64,000 nt of DNA from JAJRXR01 sp041402005 (GTDB taxonomy: Bacteria; Planctomycetota; Phycisphaerae; Phycisphaerales; UBA1924), in NCBI GenBank assembly GCA_041402005.1, contig JAWKTB010000008.1, positions 124,001 through 188,000 on the forward strand, read 5' to 3'. The notes below the pieces were generated by a model. The model did no database searches, was not told the origin of the DNA, and worked only from the letters and a program-made list of their open reading frames with translations. Position 1 is the stretch's first letter; every line of letters starts with the position of its first letter. Position numbers and translations under genes: made by a program. Positions 1 to 8,004 of the stretch are shown piece by piece.

Positions 1-330
1 GCGAGCAAGAGCGTGACGCTGCTCATCGCCTCGGCGACCGACGCGTTCAGGGCGGACATGACCTCGCTGCCCAACGTCCCGGCGGCGTACCAGCCCTTCG
101 AGCCTCATGAGAGCGTCGCGATCAATGCCCAGTCGCCCGCCTTCGAGGTGCTCGCCGCCTGGGACGCGACCACCGGCGATGACCGGGGACGTGTCCGTGT
201 CGGCGTCCGCGTCGTGGACCCACCCGAGAGCCCCGGGTGCTCGGCCGCGGATATCGCCTCGCCCTTCGGCGTACTGGACTTCTCCGACGTCTTCGCGTTC
301 CTCATGGCCTTCGGCGGCGGGTGTCCCTGA
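1..330 (+). CDS. C-terminal part of a secreted GC-type dockerin protein
   Basis: The reading frame is open from the first base, so this is the 3' end of a longer gene cut by the window edge. About 75 residues of undefined sequence lead into one dockerin-like tail starting PGCSAADIASPFG and continuing LDFSDVFAFLMAFGGGCP before the stop. The tail matches the planctomycete GC-type dockerin in its GC opening, the LDFSDV core and the GCP end, but only one repeat is present whereas the other three proteins here carry two. By family, such tails sit on exported proteins; the receptor is not known to me. The catalytic or binding part lies outside the window, so the role cannot be stated. Confidence 0.8.
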   Translation, partial: ASKSVTLLIASATDAFRADMTSLPNVPAAYQPFEPHESVAINAQSPAFEVLAAWDATTGDDRGRVRVGVRVVDPPESPGCSAADIASPFGVLDFSDVFAFLMAFGGGCP

Positions 331-360
331 TCGCCCGCGTCGAGGCCGGATTGGCGGCCT

Positions 361-1158
361 TCAGGGCGAGCCCTTCGGGCGGCGCTTGATGAAATAGCTC
401 AGCAGCTCGCCGCGGCTCGACACGTCGAAGTGGCGGTGCAGCCTGACGATGTAGTCATGCACCGTCGCCGGGCTCAGACCCAGCTCGCGGGCGACCTGCT
501 TCTCGCTCAGGCCGTCGAGCAGCAGTTCGAGTGTCTGTCGCTGGCGTGCCGTCAGCCCCGCCTTGCTCACCTGCCCCTCGAGACTGAGGCGCGTGCCCAT
601 CAGGGGCACGATCTCCTCGGCGAGAATGCCCAGGAGTTGCACGCGTCTTGCCTCGTACGTCGGCTCCCCGCTGCGACGGCTGCCGCCGAACATGATCATC
701 GCCCGGAACTGGGGCGCCGCCCGGATCGCCATCACCCACTCGTCGAGTCCCAATGGCTCCACGTACTGCTGATAGAACTCGCATCCGTACCAGACGTCGT
801 CGGGCACGACCATGGTGCGCGTGAACGCTGCGGCGGAACCGTCGCCGACCGCCGGCGCGATCACGCTCCCCGCGTTGGGCATCGTCGGGCGTGTGGTGTC
901 CGCCACCGATTGGCGATACACGTCCTCATGCCACGACTCGATCCATCCGCTTGATGCGAGGGGCACGATGTCGGGCAGTTCCGGGTTCGCGCTGGGGCGG
1001 GCCAGTTGCAGCTGCGTCGCTTGGCAGTCGATCATCTGCGTCACGCCCTCGAGGAGGGTCGCCTGCCACGCCTCGGGGTCGTCCCAATTCTCGCAGCACG
1101 CGTTGACGAGGCGGAAGACGCCCCGGATGTCTTCGACCGACGGCTGCGACTCGCTCAT
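361..1158 (-). CDS. LuxR-family transcriptional regulator
   Basis: Protein of 265 residues. Its last ~60 residues (about 201-258) form a LuxR/GerE helix-turn-helix: LTARQRQTLELL, then SEKQVARELGLS and a recognition helix at ATVHDYIVRLHRHF. The first ~190 residues match no domain I can name; they lack the conserved Asp/Lys pattern of a receiver and may be a GAF-like sensor. The ATG at 1158 is chosen over the longer frame to 1254 because a GGGGGG run lies 6 bases upstream and the extension is low-complexity. It is transcribed away from the dockerin protein at 1410, so the 251-base spacer may hold its targets. DNA-binding assignment is sure; the signal and regulon are unknown. Confidence 0.85.
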   Translation of the reverse strand: MSESQPSVEDIRGVFRLVNACCENWDDPEAWQATLLEGVTQMIDCQATQLQLARPSANPELPDIVPLASSGWIESWHEDVYRQSVADTTRPTMPNAGSVIAPAVGDGSAAAFTRTMVVPDDVWYGCEFYQQYVEPLGLDEWVMAIRAAPQFRAMIMFGGSRRSGEPTYEARRVQLLGILAEEIVPLMGTRLSLEGQVSKAGLTARQRQTLELLLDGLSEKQVARELGLSPATVHDYIVRLHRHFDVSSRGELLSYFIKRRPKGSP

Positions 1159-1213
1159 CACGATCCCCCGGTAGGGCGCCGGCGCGACGCCAGTACCACT
1201 GTTTAGCCGTGTA

Positions 1214-1227
1214 GACGCGTGCGCGTC
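1214..1227. promoter_or_regulatory. Candidate operator palindrome in a divergent spacer
   Basis: GACGCG-TG-CGCGTC is a 6+6 inverted repeat about 55 bases upstream of the LuxR-type gene start. Its position between divergent genes fits a regulator site, but CG-rich palindromes arise easily in this composition. Confidence 0.25.
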
Positions 1228-1326
1228 AATCCGTACGATCCCGGCTCGGGGCACATCGGCCCCGCTGCGCCGTCGCCGTCGTGCGAGGGGGGCTTCAAAG
1301 GGGGAGCCCGCCAGCGCGAGCGCGTG

Positions 1327-1361
1327 ACGCCCGGGGGTGGCCTCGAACCGCTCCCGGGCGT
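1327..1361 (+). promoter_or_regulatory. Hairpin in the 5' region of the 1410 gene
   Basis: ACGCCCGGG at 1327-1335 pairs perfectly with CCCGGGCGT at 1353-1361 around a 17-base loop. It ends 48 bases before the start codon, so it would lie in the leader if transcription begins upstream. Function not known. Confidence 0.3.
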
Positions 1362-1409
1362 TGGCGCGGTCTCTGTGCGCTCACTCGGATCGACAAGGAG
1401 AACGCCACG

Positions 1410-3377
1410 ATGAGCACCCGTCACGCCGCGACCCTCGCGTGCCTCGCGCTGGGAGCCACGATCGCCCACGCCCAGCCCGACTACACCATCGTCGACCTGA
1501 TCCTCCAGGAGCAGCTCGTCCCTGGCCCGGGCGCCTCGGGCAACAAGGCCTGGGACATCGACGCCACCCCCGACGGCTCACGCTTGGTCGTCGGCGTCAC
1601 CGGCGCCATCGTCCCCGGGTGCACACCCGTCCAGCCCTCCCTCCAGGGCGCCATCCTCATCTATGACTACGACCCGGGCCAGGACGTCTACACCCTCAAC
1701 GACTCCATCAAGGTCTGCGGGTGGCTCGGCTTCGGTCGCGACCTGTCCATCTCCGACGACGGGGCCACGATCATCGTCGGCAACCAGATCAGCGGCGCCC
1801 AGAACGACGGGCACGCCTGGATCTACCGCGAGGTCGCGGGCTCATGGACGCTCGACGCCGAGCTGGACCCACAGGACCCGCTCAATGGCTTCGGCGAAGC
1901 CGTCGACATCGATTCCACCGGCAGCTTTGCCGCCGTCACCGACGTCCGCCAGGGCGACAGCTTCCTCTACACCTTCCGCAAGGTCGCCGACGTCTGGACG
2001 GCGGACCTGCCCATCGCGTACTCGGGCGGCGAGTTCGGGTACGCCGTCGCGCTCGATGGCGACTGGCTCGCCGTCGCGGTCCGGGGCGTCGGCGTGCGGG
2101 TCTACCACTCGAACGGCGCCTCCTGGGCATTCTCCCAGGAGATCCTCCTGCCCGTCATCGGCACGGAGGGCGACGACACCAACGACTTCATCGAGATGGA
2201 CGACGGCGCCATGATCGTCGCCCACACCGGCTTCGCCGGCTCCGACGGCTTCATGCACATCTACGAGCTGAACACTGGGACGAACCAGTGGGACGACGTC
2301 TTCTCCACCACGCAGCCATTCGCCCTCGGCTTCGGCAACCACGTGGACATCGAGGGCGATCGCGCCATCGTCGGCCTCGAACTCGCCCACCAGGCCTACG
2401 TCTACGAACGCGACGGCGGCGGCCAGTGGTCCCACACCCAGACCCTGCTCCTGCCCAACTCCTCGGTCGAACTGGGCGACTCGGTCACAATCGGCGCCGA
2501 CCGCTACTTCGTCGGCGGCAAGTACACCATCAACACCAACCGCGCCATCGTCGAGGTCTTTGGTCCTCCCACCCCACTCTGCTCCTTCACCGAGGACTTC
2601 GACGACGTCAGCGAACTCCCCCGCACCCTCTTTCACCTCGAAAACCCGTGCGCCACGCTCACATTCGAGGGCGGCCAGGCCGTCCTCACCTTCCCACCCG
2701 GGTGCGCCACCGGCAACAGCGTCCGCAACAAGCTCGGACGGTACCTCCAGGGCGACTTCGACGTCTCCATCGACTGGAGCGTCGACGCCCTCCCCGCCAC
2801 CCTCTCCGGGCCCGTCGCCACCCCCGCCGACATCACCTGCCTGGACCTGAACAACGTCCTGGTCGCGCGCCTCGAGCGCTTGCGCAACGTCGGCGAAGCC
2901 TGCGGCGTCGGCAACGACTACCTCAAGGCCTGGGACCAGGTCCACGGCCCGGCTGGGTGCGACGCCTCGCTCGTCGCCTCCACCGACCTCAGCGGGAGCA
3001 TGCGTCTCGCCCGCGTCGGGACCACGTGGACCTGGTATTACAAGGACGCCGCCCACCCGAACTGGACCACGCTCCGCACCGCGACACTCACCGACGAGCC
3101 CGTCTACTTCTACTTCGACCAGTTCCTCTCCGGGTACTCGACCGGGATGACATCTCGCTTCGACAACCTCTCGGTCACGTCCTCGATCTCCTGCCCGTGC
3201 AACCCCGCCGACCTCGCCTCGCCATTCGACCAGCTCGACTTCTCCGACGTCATCGCCTTCCTCACGGCGTTCGGCACGCTCGACCCCGCCGCCGACCTCG
3301 CCCTCCCCTTCGACCAGTGGGACTTCTCCGACGTCGTGTCGTTCCTCACCTCGTTCGGGGGTGGGTGTCCGGACTGA
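1410..3377 (+). CDS. Secreted FG-GAP-like beta-propeller protein with two dockerin repeats
   Basis: Protein of 655 residues. A signal peptide (MSTRHAATLACLALGATIAHA, cut after AHA) shows export. Residues ~25-390 contain repeated blades of the type FGRDLSISDDGATIIVGN and FGYAVALDGDWLAVAV, as in FG-GAP/integrin-like propellers. Residues ~390-590 resemble a lectin/laminin-G sandwich ending SRFDNLSV. The tail holds two GC-type dockerin repeats (LDFSDVIAFLTAFG and WDFSDVVSFLTSFGGGCPD). The ATG at 1410 is fixed by AAGGAG at 1395-1400 and by the signal peptide; a longer frame to 1281 is unlikely. By family it probably binds carbohydrate or protein at the cell surface, with the tail for anchoring; substrate unknown. 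Confidence 0.85.
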   Translation: MSTRHAATLACLALGATIAHAQPDYTIVDLILQEQLVPGPGASGNKAWDIDATPDGSRLVVGVTGAIVPGCTPVQPSLQGAILIYDYDPGQDVYTLNDSIKVCGWLGFGRDLSISDDGATIIVGNQISGAQNDGHAWIYREVAGSWTLDAELDPQDPLNGFGEAVDIDSTGSFAAVTDVRQGDSFLYTFRKVADVWTADLPIAYSGGEFGYAVALDGDWLAVAVRGVGVRVYHSNGASWAFSQEILLPVIGTEGDDTNDFIEMDDGAMIVAHTGFAGSDGFMHIYELNTGTNQWDDVFSTTQPFALGFGNHVDIEGDRAIVGLELAHQAYVYERDGGGQWSHTQTLLLPNSSVELGDSVTIGADRYFVGGKYTINTNRAIVEVFGPPTPLCSFTEDFDDVSELPRTLFHLENPCATLTFEGGQAVLTFPPGCATGNSVRNKLGRYLQGDFDVSIDWSVDALPATLSGPVATPADITCLDLNNVLVARLERLRNVGEACGVGNDYLKAWDQVHGPAGCDASLVASTDLSGSMRLARVGTTWTWYYKDAAHPNWTTLRTATLTDEPVYFYFDQFLSGYSTGMTSRFDNLSVTSSISCPCNPADLASPFDQLDFSDVIAFLTAFGTLDPAADLALPFDQWDFSDVVSFLTSFGGGCPD

Positions 3378-3447
3378 GCACGCCGATCTGATCTGATCGC
3401 ACACCCCCGCTCGCCCTCGCGCGTCGCGGGCATGACCGGAGCACGAC

Positions 3448-4953
3448 ATGAACTGGATCCACGCCATTCGCTTGGGCGTCCTGCTCACCCCGCTCCTGGC
3501 GGCGCCCGCGTGGGCCGGCCCGCCCACGACCTTCACCTACCAGGGCGTGCTGCGCGAGAGCGGCGCCCCCGTCAACGGGTCGCGCACCCTCCGCTTCTCC
3601 CTCACGACCGACCCTACCGGCATGGCGCCAGTGGGGGCCACGCTCACGCAGGTCGTGGACGTCGCCGACGGCTTGTTCAACGTCTCGCTCGACTTCGCCG
3701 ACGAACTCATTACCGCCTACGCACAGGTCGAGGGTGATCCGCAGTGGTATCTGCTCGTCGAGGTCCGAGAGCCGGACACGTCGTTCACCAAGCTCCTTCC
3801 GCCCCAGCCGCTCGCGGCGGTCCCCTACGCCACCCACACCCGAGGCCTGCGCATCGATGCCGACAACAACGCGTACATGAAGCGCAACCTCATCGTCGGC
3901 GACCTCAACAACCCCCTCCTCACCACCGCGACCGCCTTCAACGTCAACCTCGAGGATGGCATGGGCGTCCAGAACCTCCTGGCCATCGCCTCCGACCTCT
4001 CATTCTCCGTCTACGCCCGCCTGCGACAGGACGGCGGCGGACAGACCGGCCTCCTCGAGTTCCGCGACGATGACGACGCCATCCTCGCACGCCTCGGCGG
4101 CATGCCCGGCAGCGCCACCTACGGCTACCTCGACCTCGACGCCACCCCCGGCTCCCTTGGCGCCCAGCTCAACATGCGCTCCGACGCCGACATCCCCACC
4201 ATCTCGCTCTCCGGTGGCGGCGGCGCCTCGCCCTGGGCCTCGGCTCTCTTCCTCGGCAATGCGCAGGGCGTCATCCTCGACTTGAACGCCTCGGGCGATC
4301 AGAGTGTCCAACTCCCCCCCGCCTCGATCAGCCCAATCGAAACCGCCGCCGAGCCCGGGATCGCCTCGTTCATCGATCACGATCTTGTCCGCGCCTCGTC
4401 GGTCGATCCGAATTTCTTGTCCAAATACATCGCGACGCTCGCGACCGTCGGCATCAACTGCCCCGCCCCGGGATACGTCGTCGCCATCGCCTCCTGCTTC
4501 TACTTTAACCTCGCGTTCGACCCGCTCTCCCAGATCGCCGACTTCTACATCACGACGCCCGATCGGATCGCGTTCGCCCCCGGCCTCTCCAACAGGATCG
4601 GCGCCACCGCGAATCTGATGACGGTCAGCACGGGTCCTACCGTCATGATCCAGGGCGTTTTCGAGGTGGACGCCCCCGGCGTGCTCACGCTTGCATTCTG
4701 GACCGCCGGCGAAAATGCCTCTCAGGGCGGTTACCCCTCATACGAAGACCGTCGCCTGACCCTGATGTACTTTCCAACCGCCTACGGCGGCGTGAACGCC
4801 GAGCAGGTCGTGACGCCTGTCGCCCCGCGGTCAGCGGGGATCGACACGCGCCAGCGTGCCGAGCTTGACGCGTACCGCGCGGACATCAACACCCTCCGCC
4901 GGCGCATCGAGGCTCTCGAAACCCAGACGCACAGCCAATCGCACAGGGACTGA
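3448..4953 (+). CDS. Secreted tail-fibre-like protein of unknown function
   Basis: Protein of 501 residues with a signal peptide cut after APAWA. The mature start (FTYQGVLRESGAPVNGS, then LRFSL) is a motif common in planctomycete exported proteins related to phage tail-fibre/S74-type repeat proteins, followed by a structural segment rich in D, N and G. The last ~40 residues are a heptad-patterned coiled coil (about 465-495), the usual place for a trimerisation or chaperone element, though I see no S74 catalytic Ser-Lys pair. It has no dockerin tail of its own but is followed 3 bases later by a dockerin protein, so the two are probably co-expressed. Function not assigned. Confidence 0.75.
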   Translation: MNWIHAIRLGVLLTPLLAAPAWAGPPTTFTYQGVLRESGAPVNGSRTLRFSLTTDPTGMAPVGATLTQVVDVADGLFNVSLDFADELITAYAQVEGDPQWYLLVEVREPDTSFTKLLPPQPLAAVPYATHTRGLRIDADNNAYMKRNLIVGDLNNPLLTTATAFNVNLEDGMGVQNLLAIASDLSFSVYARLRQDGGGQTGLLEFRDDDDAILARLGGMPGSATYGYLDLDATPGSLGAQLNMRSDADIPTISLSGGGGASPWASALFLGNAQGVILDLNASGDQSVQLPPASISPIETAAEPGIASFIDHDLVRASSVDPNFLSKYIATLATVGINCPAPGYVVAIASCFYFNLAFDPLSQIADFYITTPDRIAFAPGLSNRIGATANLMTVSTGPTVMIQGVFEVDAPGVLTLAFWTAGENASQGGYPSYEDRRLTLMYFPTAYGGVNAEQVVTPVAPRSAGIDTRQRAELDAYRADINTLRRRIEALETQTHSQSHRD

Positions 4954-4956
4954 TCG

Positions 4957-5376
4957 ATGCGCGCCCGCACCATCACGCTCGTCGCCGCGCTCATTCTGCC
5001 CGCCACCCCGGCCCTTGCCCAGTCCGGCGGCGCTTACGACCTGCGCTGGTCATCGATCGACCTCGGTGGAGGCGTCAGCGCCGGCGGCGCCTACACACTC
5101 GTCGGCACGATCGCACAGCCCGACGCCGCCCGCCCCACCCTCTCCGCCATTCGCACCCTCGAGCCCGGTTTCTGGCCCGGCGTTCCCTTCCTCGTCGGGT
5201 GCAACGACGCGGACCTTGCCGAGCCCTTCGGGCAACTCGATTTCTCAGACGTCGTCGCCTTCCTCGTCGCGTTCGGCGCGATGGCGCCGGAGGCGGACCT
5301 CGCCCCACCGACTGGGCAGTGGGACTTCTCCGACGTCGTGACGTTCCTCACGCTCTTCGGCGGTGGCTGTCCCTGA
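4957..5376 (+). CDS. Small secreted GC-type dockerin protein
   Basis: Protein of 139 residues: signal peptide (cut near ALAQSGG), a ~45-residue stretch (YDLRWSSIDLGGG ... LEPGFWPG) and a two-repeat GC-type dockerin tail (GCNDADLAEPFGQLDFSDV, then WDFSDVVTFLTLFGGGCP). The middle stretch, with its SGGAYTLVGTIAQPDA pattern and LEPGFWPG end, recurs in many planctomycete exported proteins and has no known role. It starts 3 bases after the preceding gene stops and so is likely translated from the same message. It could act as an adaptor that brings the dockerin to a complex with the 3448-4953 product; that is inference from position only. Confidence 0.8.
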   Translation: MRARTITLVAALILPATPALAQSGGAYDLRWSSIDLGGGVSAGGAYTLVGTIAQPDAARPTLSAIRTLEPGFWPGVPFLVGCNDADLAEPFGQLDFSDVVAFLVAFGAMAPEADLAPPTGQWDFSDVVTFLTLFGGGCP

Positions 5377-5382
5377 TCGAGC

Positions 5383-6195
5383 CTACTCGCCGACCCACGC
5401 CTCCGGGATCGCCCGGAGCTTGCGTCCGATGATCGCGACGTACTCGAGCTGCTCGCCCAGCGGGTTGAGGCGGTGGGTGTACGACTCCTCGAGCATCGCC
5501 TCGAGCACGCCCTCGTCGAGCATCCGCCGGATCAACCTCGCGAAGGGCGACCCGTCGTTCTCCTCGAGGAAGTTGCATTTGATGTTGAAGGCGATCCACC
5601 CGCCGTCGCAGATCAGGTTGAACGCCGTCGCGAACGCGAGGGGCGGGATGTCGCCGAATCCCAGGGCCGCGACGCATGTCAGTGTGTTGAAGGCGTGCGC
5701 CTTGAGCCTCGCCTCCTGCTTGGGGGACAGATCCGTCAGATCGCAGACCACATAATCCATGTAGAGCCCCGGGCGGTCGCGCTCGGCGCCTTCCTTCGCC
5801 TCCGGGATCAGGTCCACGCCCACGAACCGCTTGAGCCCGATCCCCTCGAGCTCCTCGGCGACGCACCCGTTGCCGGCGCCCAGGTCCAGCGTCACGCATT
5901 CCTCCGCCAGCCCTCCCTCACGCAGCAGCGCCCGCGCCATCAGGTCCGCCACCTTCGTCGGCGACTGGCACTTGAGCGTCTCGTACACCCACTTCTCGTA
6001 CAGCCCGGGGACCTCGTACACCTCGTCGTAGTCGTGCAGGCGAATCTTCTTCCACCCGTCCTCCGTCTTCGCGATCACCCACTCCTCGTCCTGCTCGCTG
6101 TCGATGGGGGGCAGCGCGATCTCCAGGCGCTGCACCGCCCGTCGCAAGGTCTCGCCGCCCGCGCGATCCGTCATTCTGGGCTCCAGCAGGGTCAT
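5383..6195 (-). CDS. Class I SAM-dependent methyltransferase
   Basis: Protein of 270 residues. Motif I (DLGAGNG, residues 104-110) with an acidic end to the next strand (VGVDLIPEA) marks a Rossmann-fold methyltransferase; a third conserved strand reads AFNTLTCVAALGFGD, and a late FNLICDGGWIAFNIK strand follows. Residues 30-70 (EEWVIAKTEDGWKKIRLHDYDE) form an N-terminal extension of unknown use. The ATG at 6195 is chosen because AGGAGG lies 9 bases upstream; the frame to 6243 is open but has no such site. The acceptor substrate cannot be read from sequence. It converges with the dockerin operon, with 6 bases between stops. Confidence 0.8.
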   Translation of the reverse strand: MTLLEPRMTDRAGGETLRRAVQRLEIALPPIDSEQDEEWVIAKTEDGWKKIRLHDYDEVYEVPGLYEKWVYETLKCQSPTKVADLMARALLREGGLAEECVTLDLGAGNGCVAEELEGIGLKRFVGVDLIPEAKEGAERDRPGLYMDYVVCDLTDLSPKQEARLKAHAFNTLTCVAALGFGDIPPLAFATAFNLICDGGWIAFNIKCNFLEENDGSPFARLIRRMLDEGVLEAMLEESYTHRLNPLGEQLEYVAIIGRKLRAIPEAWVGE

Positions 6196-6435
6196 CAGAC
6201 ACGACCTCCTCGGCCGCCCGGGACGGCCGTTCTGAGTGAACAAAGGGAAAAGAGAGATTGTCGTGACACCCTACGGGTCGCTCTCGCCCGCGTCCACCGA
6301 TGCGCCCCGAACGGGCGTCGAGGCGCTCGCACGCCGCGATGATGCATGCACGACCGTCGGAATGGCCTCGCCCGCGCCCTGCGGCGCCCCTCGCCGGTGG
6401 ATGATCCACCGATCTCGTGGGCGGACGCGGCCCGC

Positions 6436-6441
6436 TATCCT
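6436..6441 (+). promoter_or_regulatory. Candidate -10 box for leaderless hpt
   Basis: TATCCT lies 7 bases before the hpt ATG at 6449, and there is no Shine-Dalgarno site. Transcription starting the usual ~7 bases after a -10 would begin at the start codon. Confidence 0.45.
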
Positions 6442-6448
6442 CATGCCC

Positions 6449-7066
6449 ATGTTCCGGGAGATCGACCGCGTCCTGATCAGCCGCGACCGGATCGCGGCCC
6501 GTGTGCACGAGCTGGCCGAGGCGATCGCGCGCGACCTGACCGCCGAGCTCGAGCGTGAAGGCTCCTCGATCAACGACGAGGGACGCATCGTCATCGTCCC
6601 GATCCTCACCGGCTCGATCGTCTTCGTCGCGGACCTGATCCGTGAGCTTCCGATGAAGCTCTCGCTCGACCTGGTCACTGTCTCCAGCTACCCCGGCGCC
6701 TCCATCAAGACCAAGGGCGCCCAGCTCGCGACCGAGATGCCCCGCTCCCTGGGCGCCAAGCACGTCCTCGTCATCGACGACATTCTCGATTCGGGCCAGA
6801 CGCTCAACCTCGTCCGCGGCCTGATCCAGCAGCAGAAGCCGGCCAGTCTCCGCTTCGCCGTCCTCCTCGACAAGAAAGAACGACGCGAGGCCGACATCGA
6901 CGCCGACTACGTGGGGTTTCAGATCCCCGACGAGTTCGTCGTCGGCTACGGCCTCGACTACAACGGGTACTACCGCAACCACCCCGAGATCGCGATCCTC
7001 CGTTCCGAGGCGCTGGCCTCCGCCGACGACTCGGGACGCGCGGGATCCAGGACGCCCAAGGGATGA
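6449..7066 (+). CDS. hpt: Hypoxanthine phosphoribosyltransferase
   Basis: Protein of 205 residues. It transfers the phosphoribosyl group of PRPP to hypoxanthine (and guanine) in cytoplasmic purine salvage. The PRPP-binding motif VLVIDDILDSGQTL is at 107-120, the flexible-loop region near VSSYPGASIKTKG, and the HPRT-type C-terminal signature VVGYGLDYNGYYRN at 164-177. Residues 186-205 are an extra tail not needed by the family. ATG 6449 or the in-frame ATG 6443 could be the start; 6449 fits the TATCCT spacing. The stop overlaps the coaE start in an ATGA, so the two are translationally coupled. Assignment is secure. Confidence 0.92.
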   Translation: MFREIDRVLISRDRIAARVHELAEAIARDLTAELEREGSSINDEGRIVIVPILTGSIVFVADLIRELPMKLSLDLVTVSSYPGASIKTKGAQLATEMPRSLGAKHVLVIDDILDSGQTLNLVRGLIQQQKPASLRFAVLLDKKERREADIDADYVGFQIPDEFVVGYGLDYNGYYRNHPEIAILRSEALASADDSGRAGSRTPKG

Positions 7067-7722
7067 ACCCACAGCGCGCGGGTGGGCGTCGCGTTCCCGT
7101 CATCGGCCTGGCCGGCGCCATCGGCTCGGGCAAGTCCAGCGTCGCCCGCGCCTTCGCCTCGCTGGGCTGCCTCGTCACGGACTCCGACGCACAGACCCGC
7201 GCCGCCCTCGACCGCGACGACGTCAAACGCCAGATCGTCTCATGGTGGGGGGGATCCGTCCTCGATGCCTCGGGCGCGATCGACCGCTCGGAGGTCGCCC
7301 GCATCGTCTTTACCGACGCGACGCAACGTGAGCGCCTGGAGGCGTTGCTGCACCCCTTCGCCCGCCGAGCACGAGACGAGGTGATCGAGCGCGCCGAGCG
7401 TGAGAACGTCCCGGCGGTCGTGATCGACGCGCCCCTCCTCTTCGAGGCGGGGCTGGACGCCGAGTGTGACCGGGTGATCTTCGTGGACGCCCCGCGCGAG
7501 GTGCGTCTGCGGCGTGTCCACGACTCCCGGGGCTGGGACGCCGCCGAGGTCGACCGGAGAGAAAAAGCCCAGCTTCCTCTTGAAGACAAACGCCGACGAT
7601 CCGATGATATTCTTGTCAACGCTGGGCGGGAGGAGGACCTGATCCCCCGGGTCGAGGCCCTGCTCAGCGAGATCCGCAAGGCTTTCCAGATCGGGCATGG
7701 GTCGCGTCGGTCACGTTCCTGA
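7063..7722 (+). CDS. coaE: Dephospho-CoA kinase
   Basis: Protein of 219 residues catalysing the last step of coenzyme A synthesis, ATP-dependent 3'-phosphorylation of dephospho-CoA. The P-loop GAIGSGKS is at about 18-25, followed by the family strand VTDSDAQTRAAL, the substrate/lid motif DAPLLFEAGLD and a C-terminal R/K-rich lid region (REKAQLPLEDKRRRSDDIL). The start ATG overlaps the hpt stop by four bases. The first 11 residues (MNPQRAGGRRV) precede the core and could be a slight over-extension, but the ATGA overlap favours this start. Length is normal for the family. Confidence 0.92.
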   Translation: MNPQRAGGRRVPVIGLAGAIGSGKSSVARAFASLGCLVTDSDAQTRAALDRDDVKRQIVSWWGGSVLDASGAIDRSEVARIVFTDATQRERLEALLHPFARRARDEVIERAERENVPAVVIDAPLLFEAGLDAECDRVIFVDAPREVRLRRVHDSRGWDAAEVDRREKAQLPLEDKRRRSDDILVNAGREEDLIPRVEALLSEIRKAFQIGHGSRRSRS

Positions 7723-7822
7723 CCCCCGCGCCTCCCGGACCAACATCCGCCCGAGTCACGAGGCCGGTTTTCCTCCCGGGTGTCCCCGCGTCCGGCGGCG
7801 CCCTATGATCTCAGGAGTCACT

Positions 7823-7846
7823 CGCCGGGCCCTACGACGCCCGGCG
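7823..7846 (+). promoter_or_regulatory. Hairpin in the 282-base rho leader
   Basis: CGCCGGGC and GCCCGGCG form a perfect 8-base-pair stem around an 8-base loop, 158 bases before the rho start. The leader from 7723 to 8004 holds no convincing gene. rho is autoregulated through its leader in other bacteria, so this is a candidate control element. Confidence 0.35.
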
Positions 7847-8004
7847 CCCCGCTCGCATCCGATTTGCAACCCCGCCCCTCGGGCGTGACGCCGACTTTGC
7901 TGGATGCGCCAGCACGCCGACGCGACCCGAAATCTCGCGGGTCCCACGAACCAGCTACTCCCAACTCACAGGCCCCCCCCAGGCGCTCCAGGAGAAAGAG
8001 CCGC

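Noticed and set aside
1327..1361. TTCGA-like sequence on the minus strand, as in a tRNA T-loop
   Set aside because: The flanking 5-base arms do not pair as a T-stem, and no acceptor or anticodon arm can be found at the right distances.
1842..3536. Long minus-strand open frame opposite the beta-propeller gene (and similar ones at 12059-15004 -, 29927-32968 +, 39369-41777 - and 44974-47370 -)
   Set aside because: They are mirror frames caused by GC-rich third positions. Their products are Arg/Gly/Val/Asp-rich without domains, and the opposite strand carries clear protein families.
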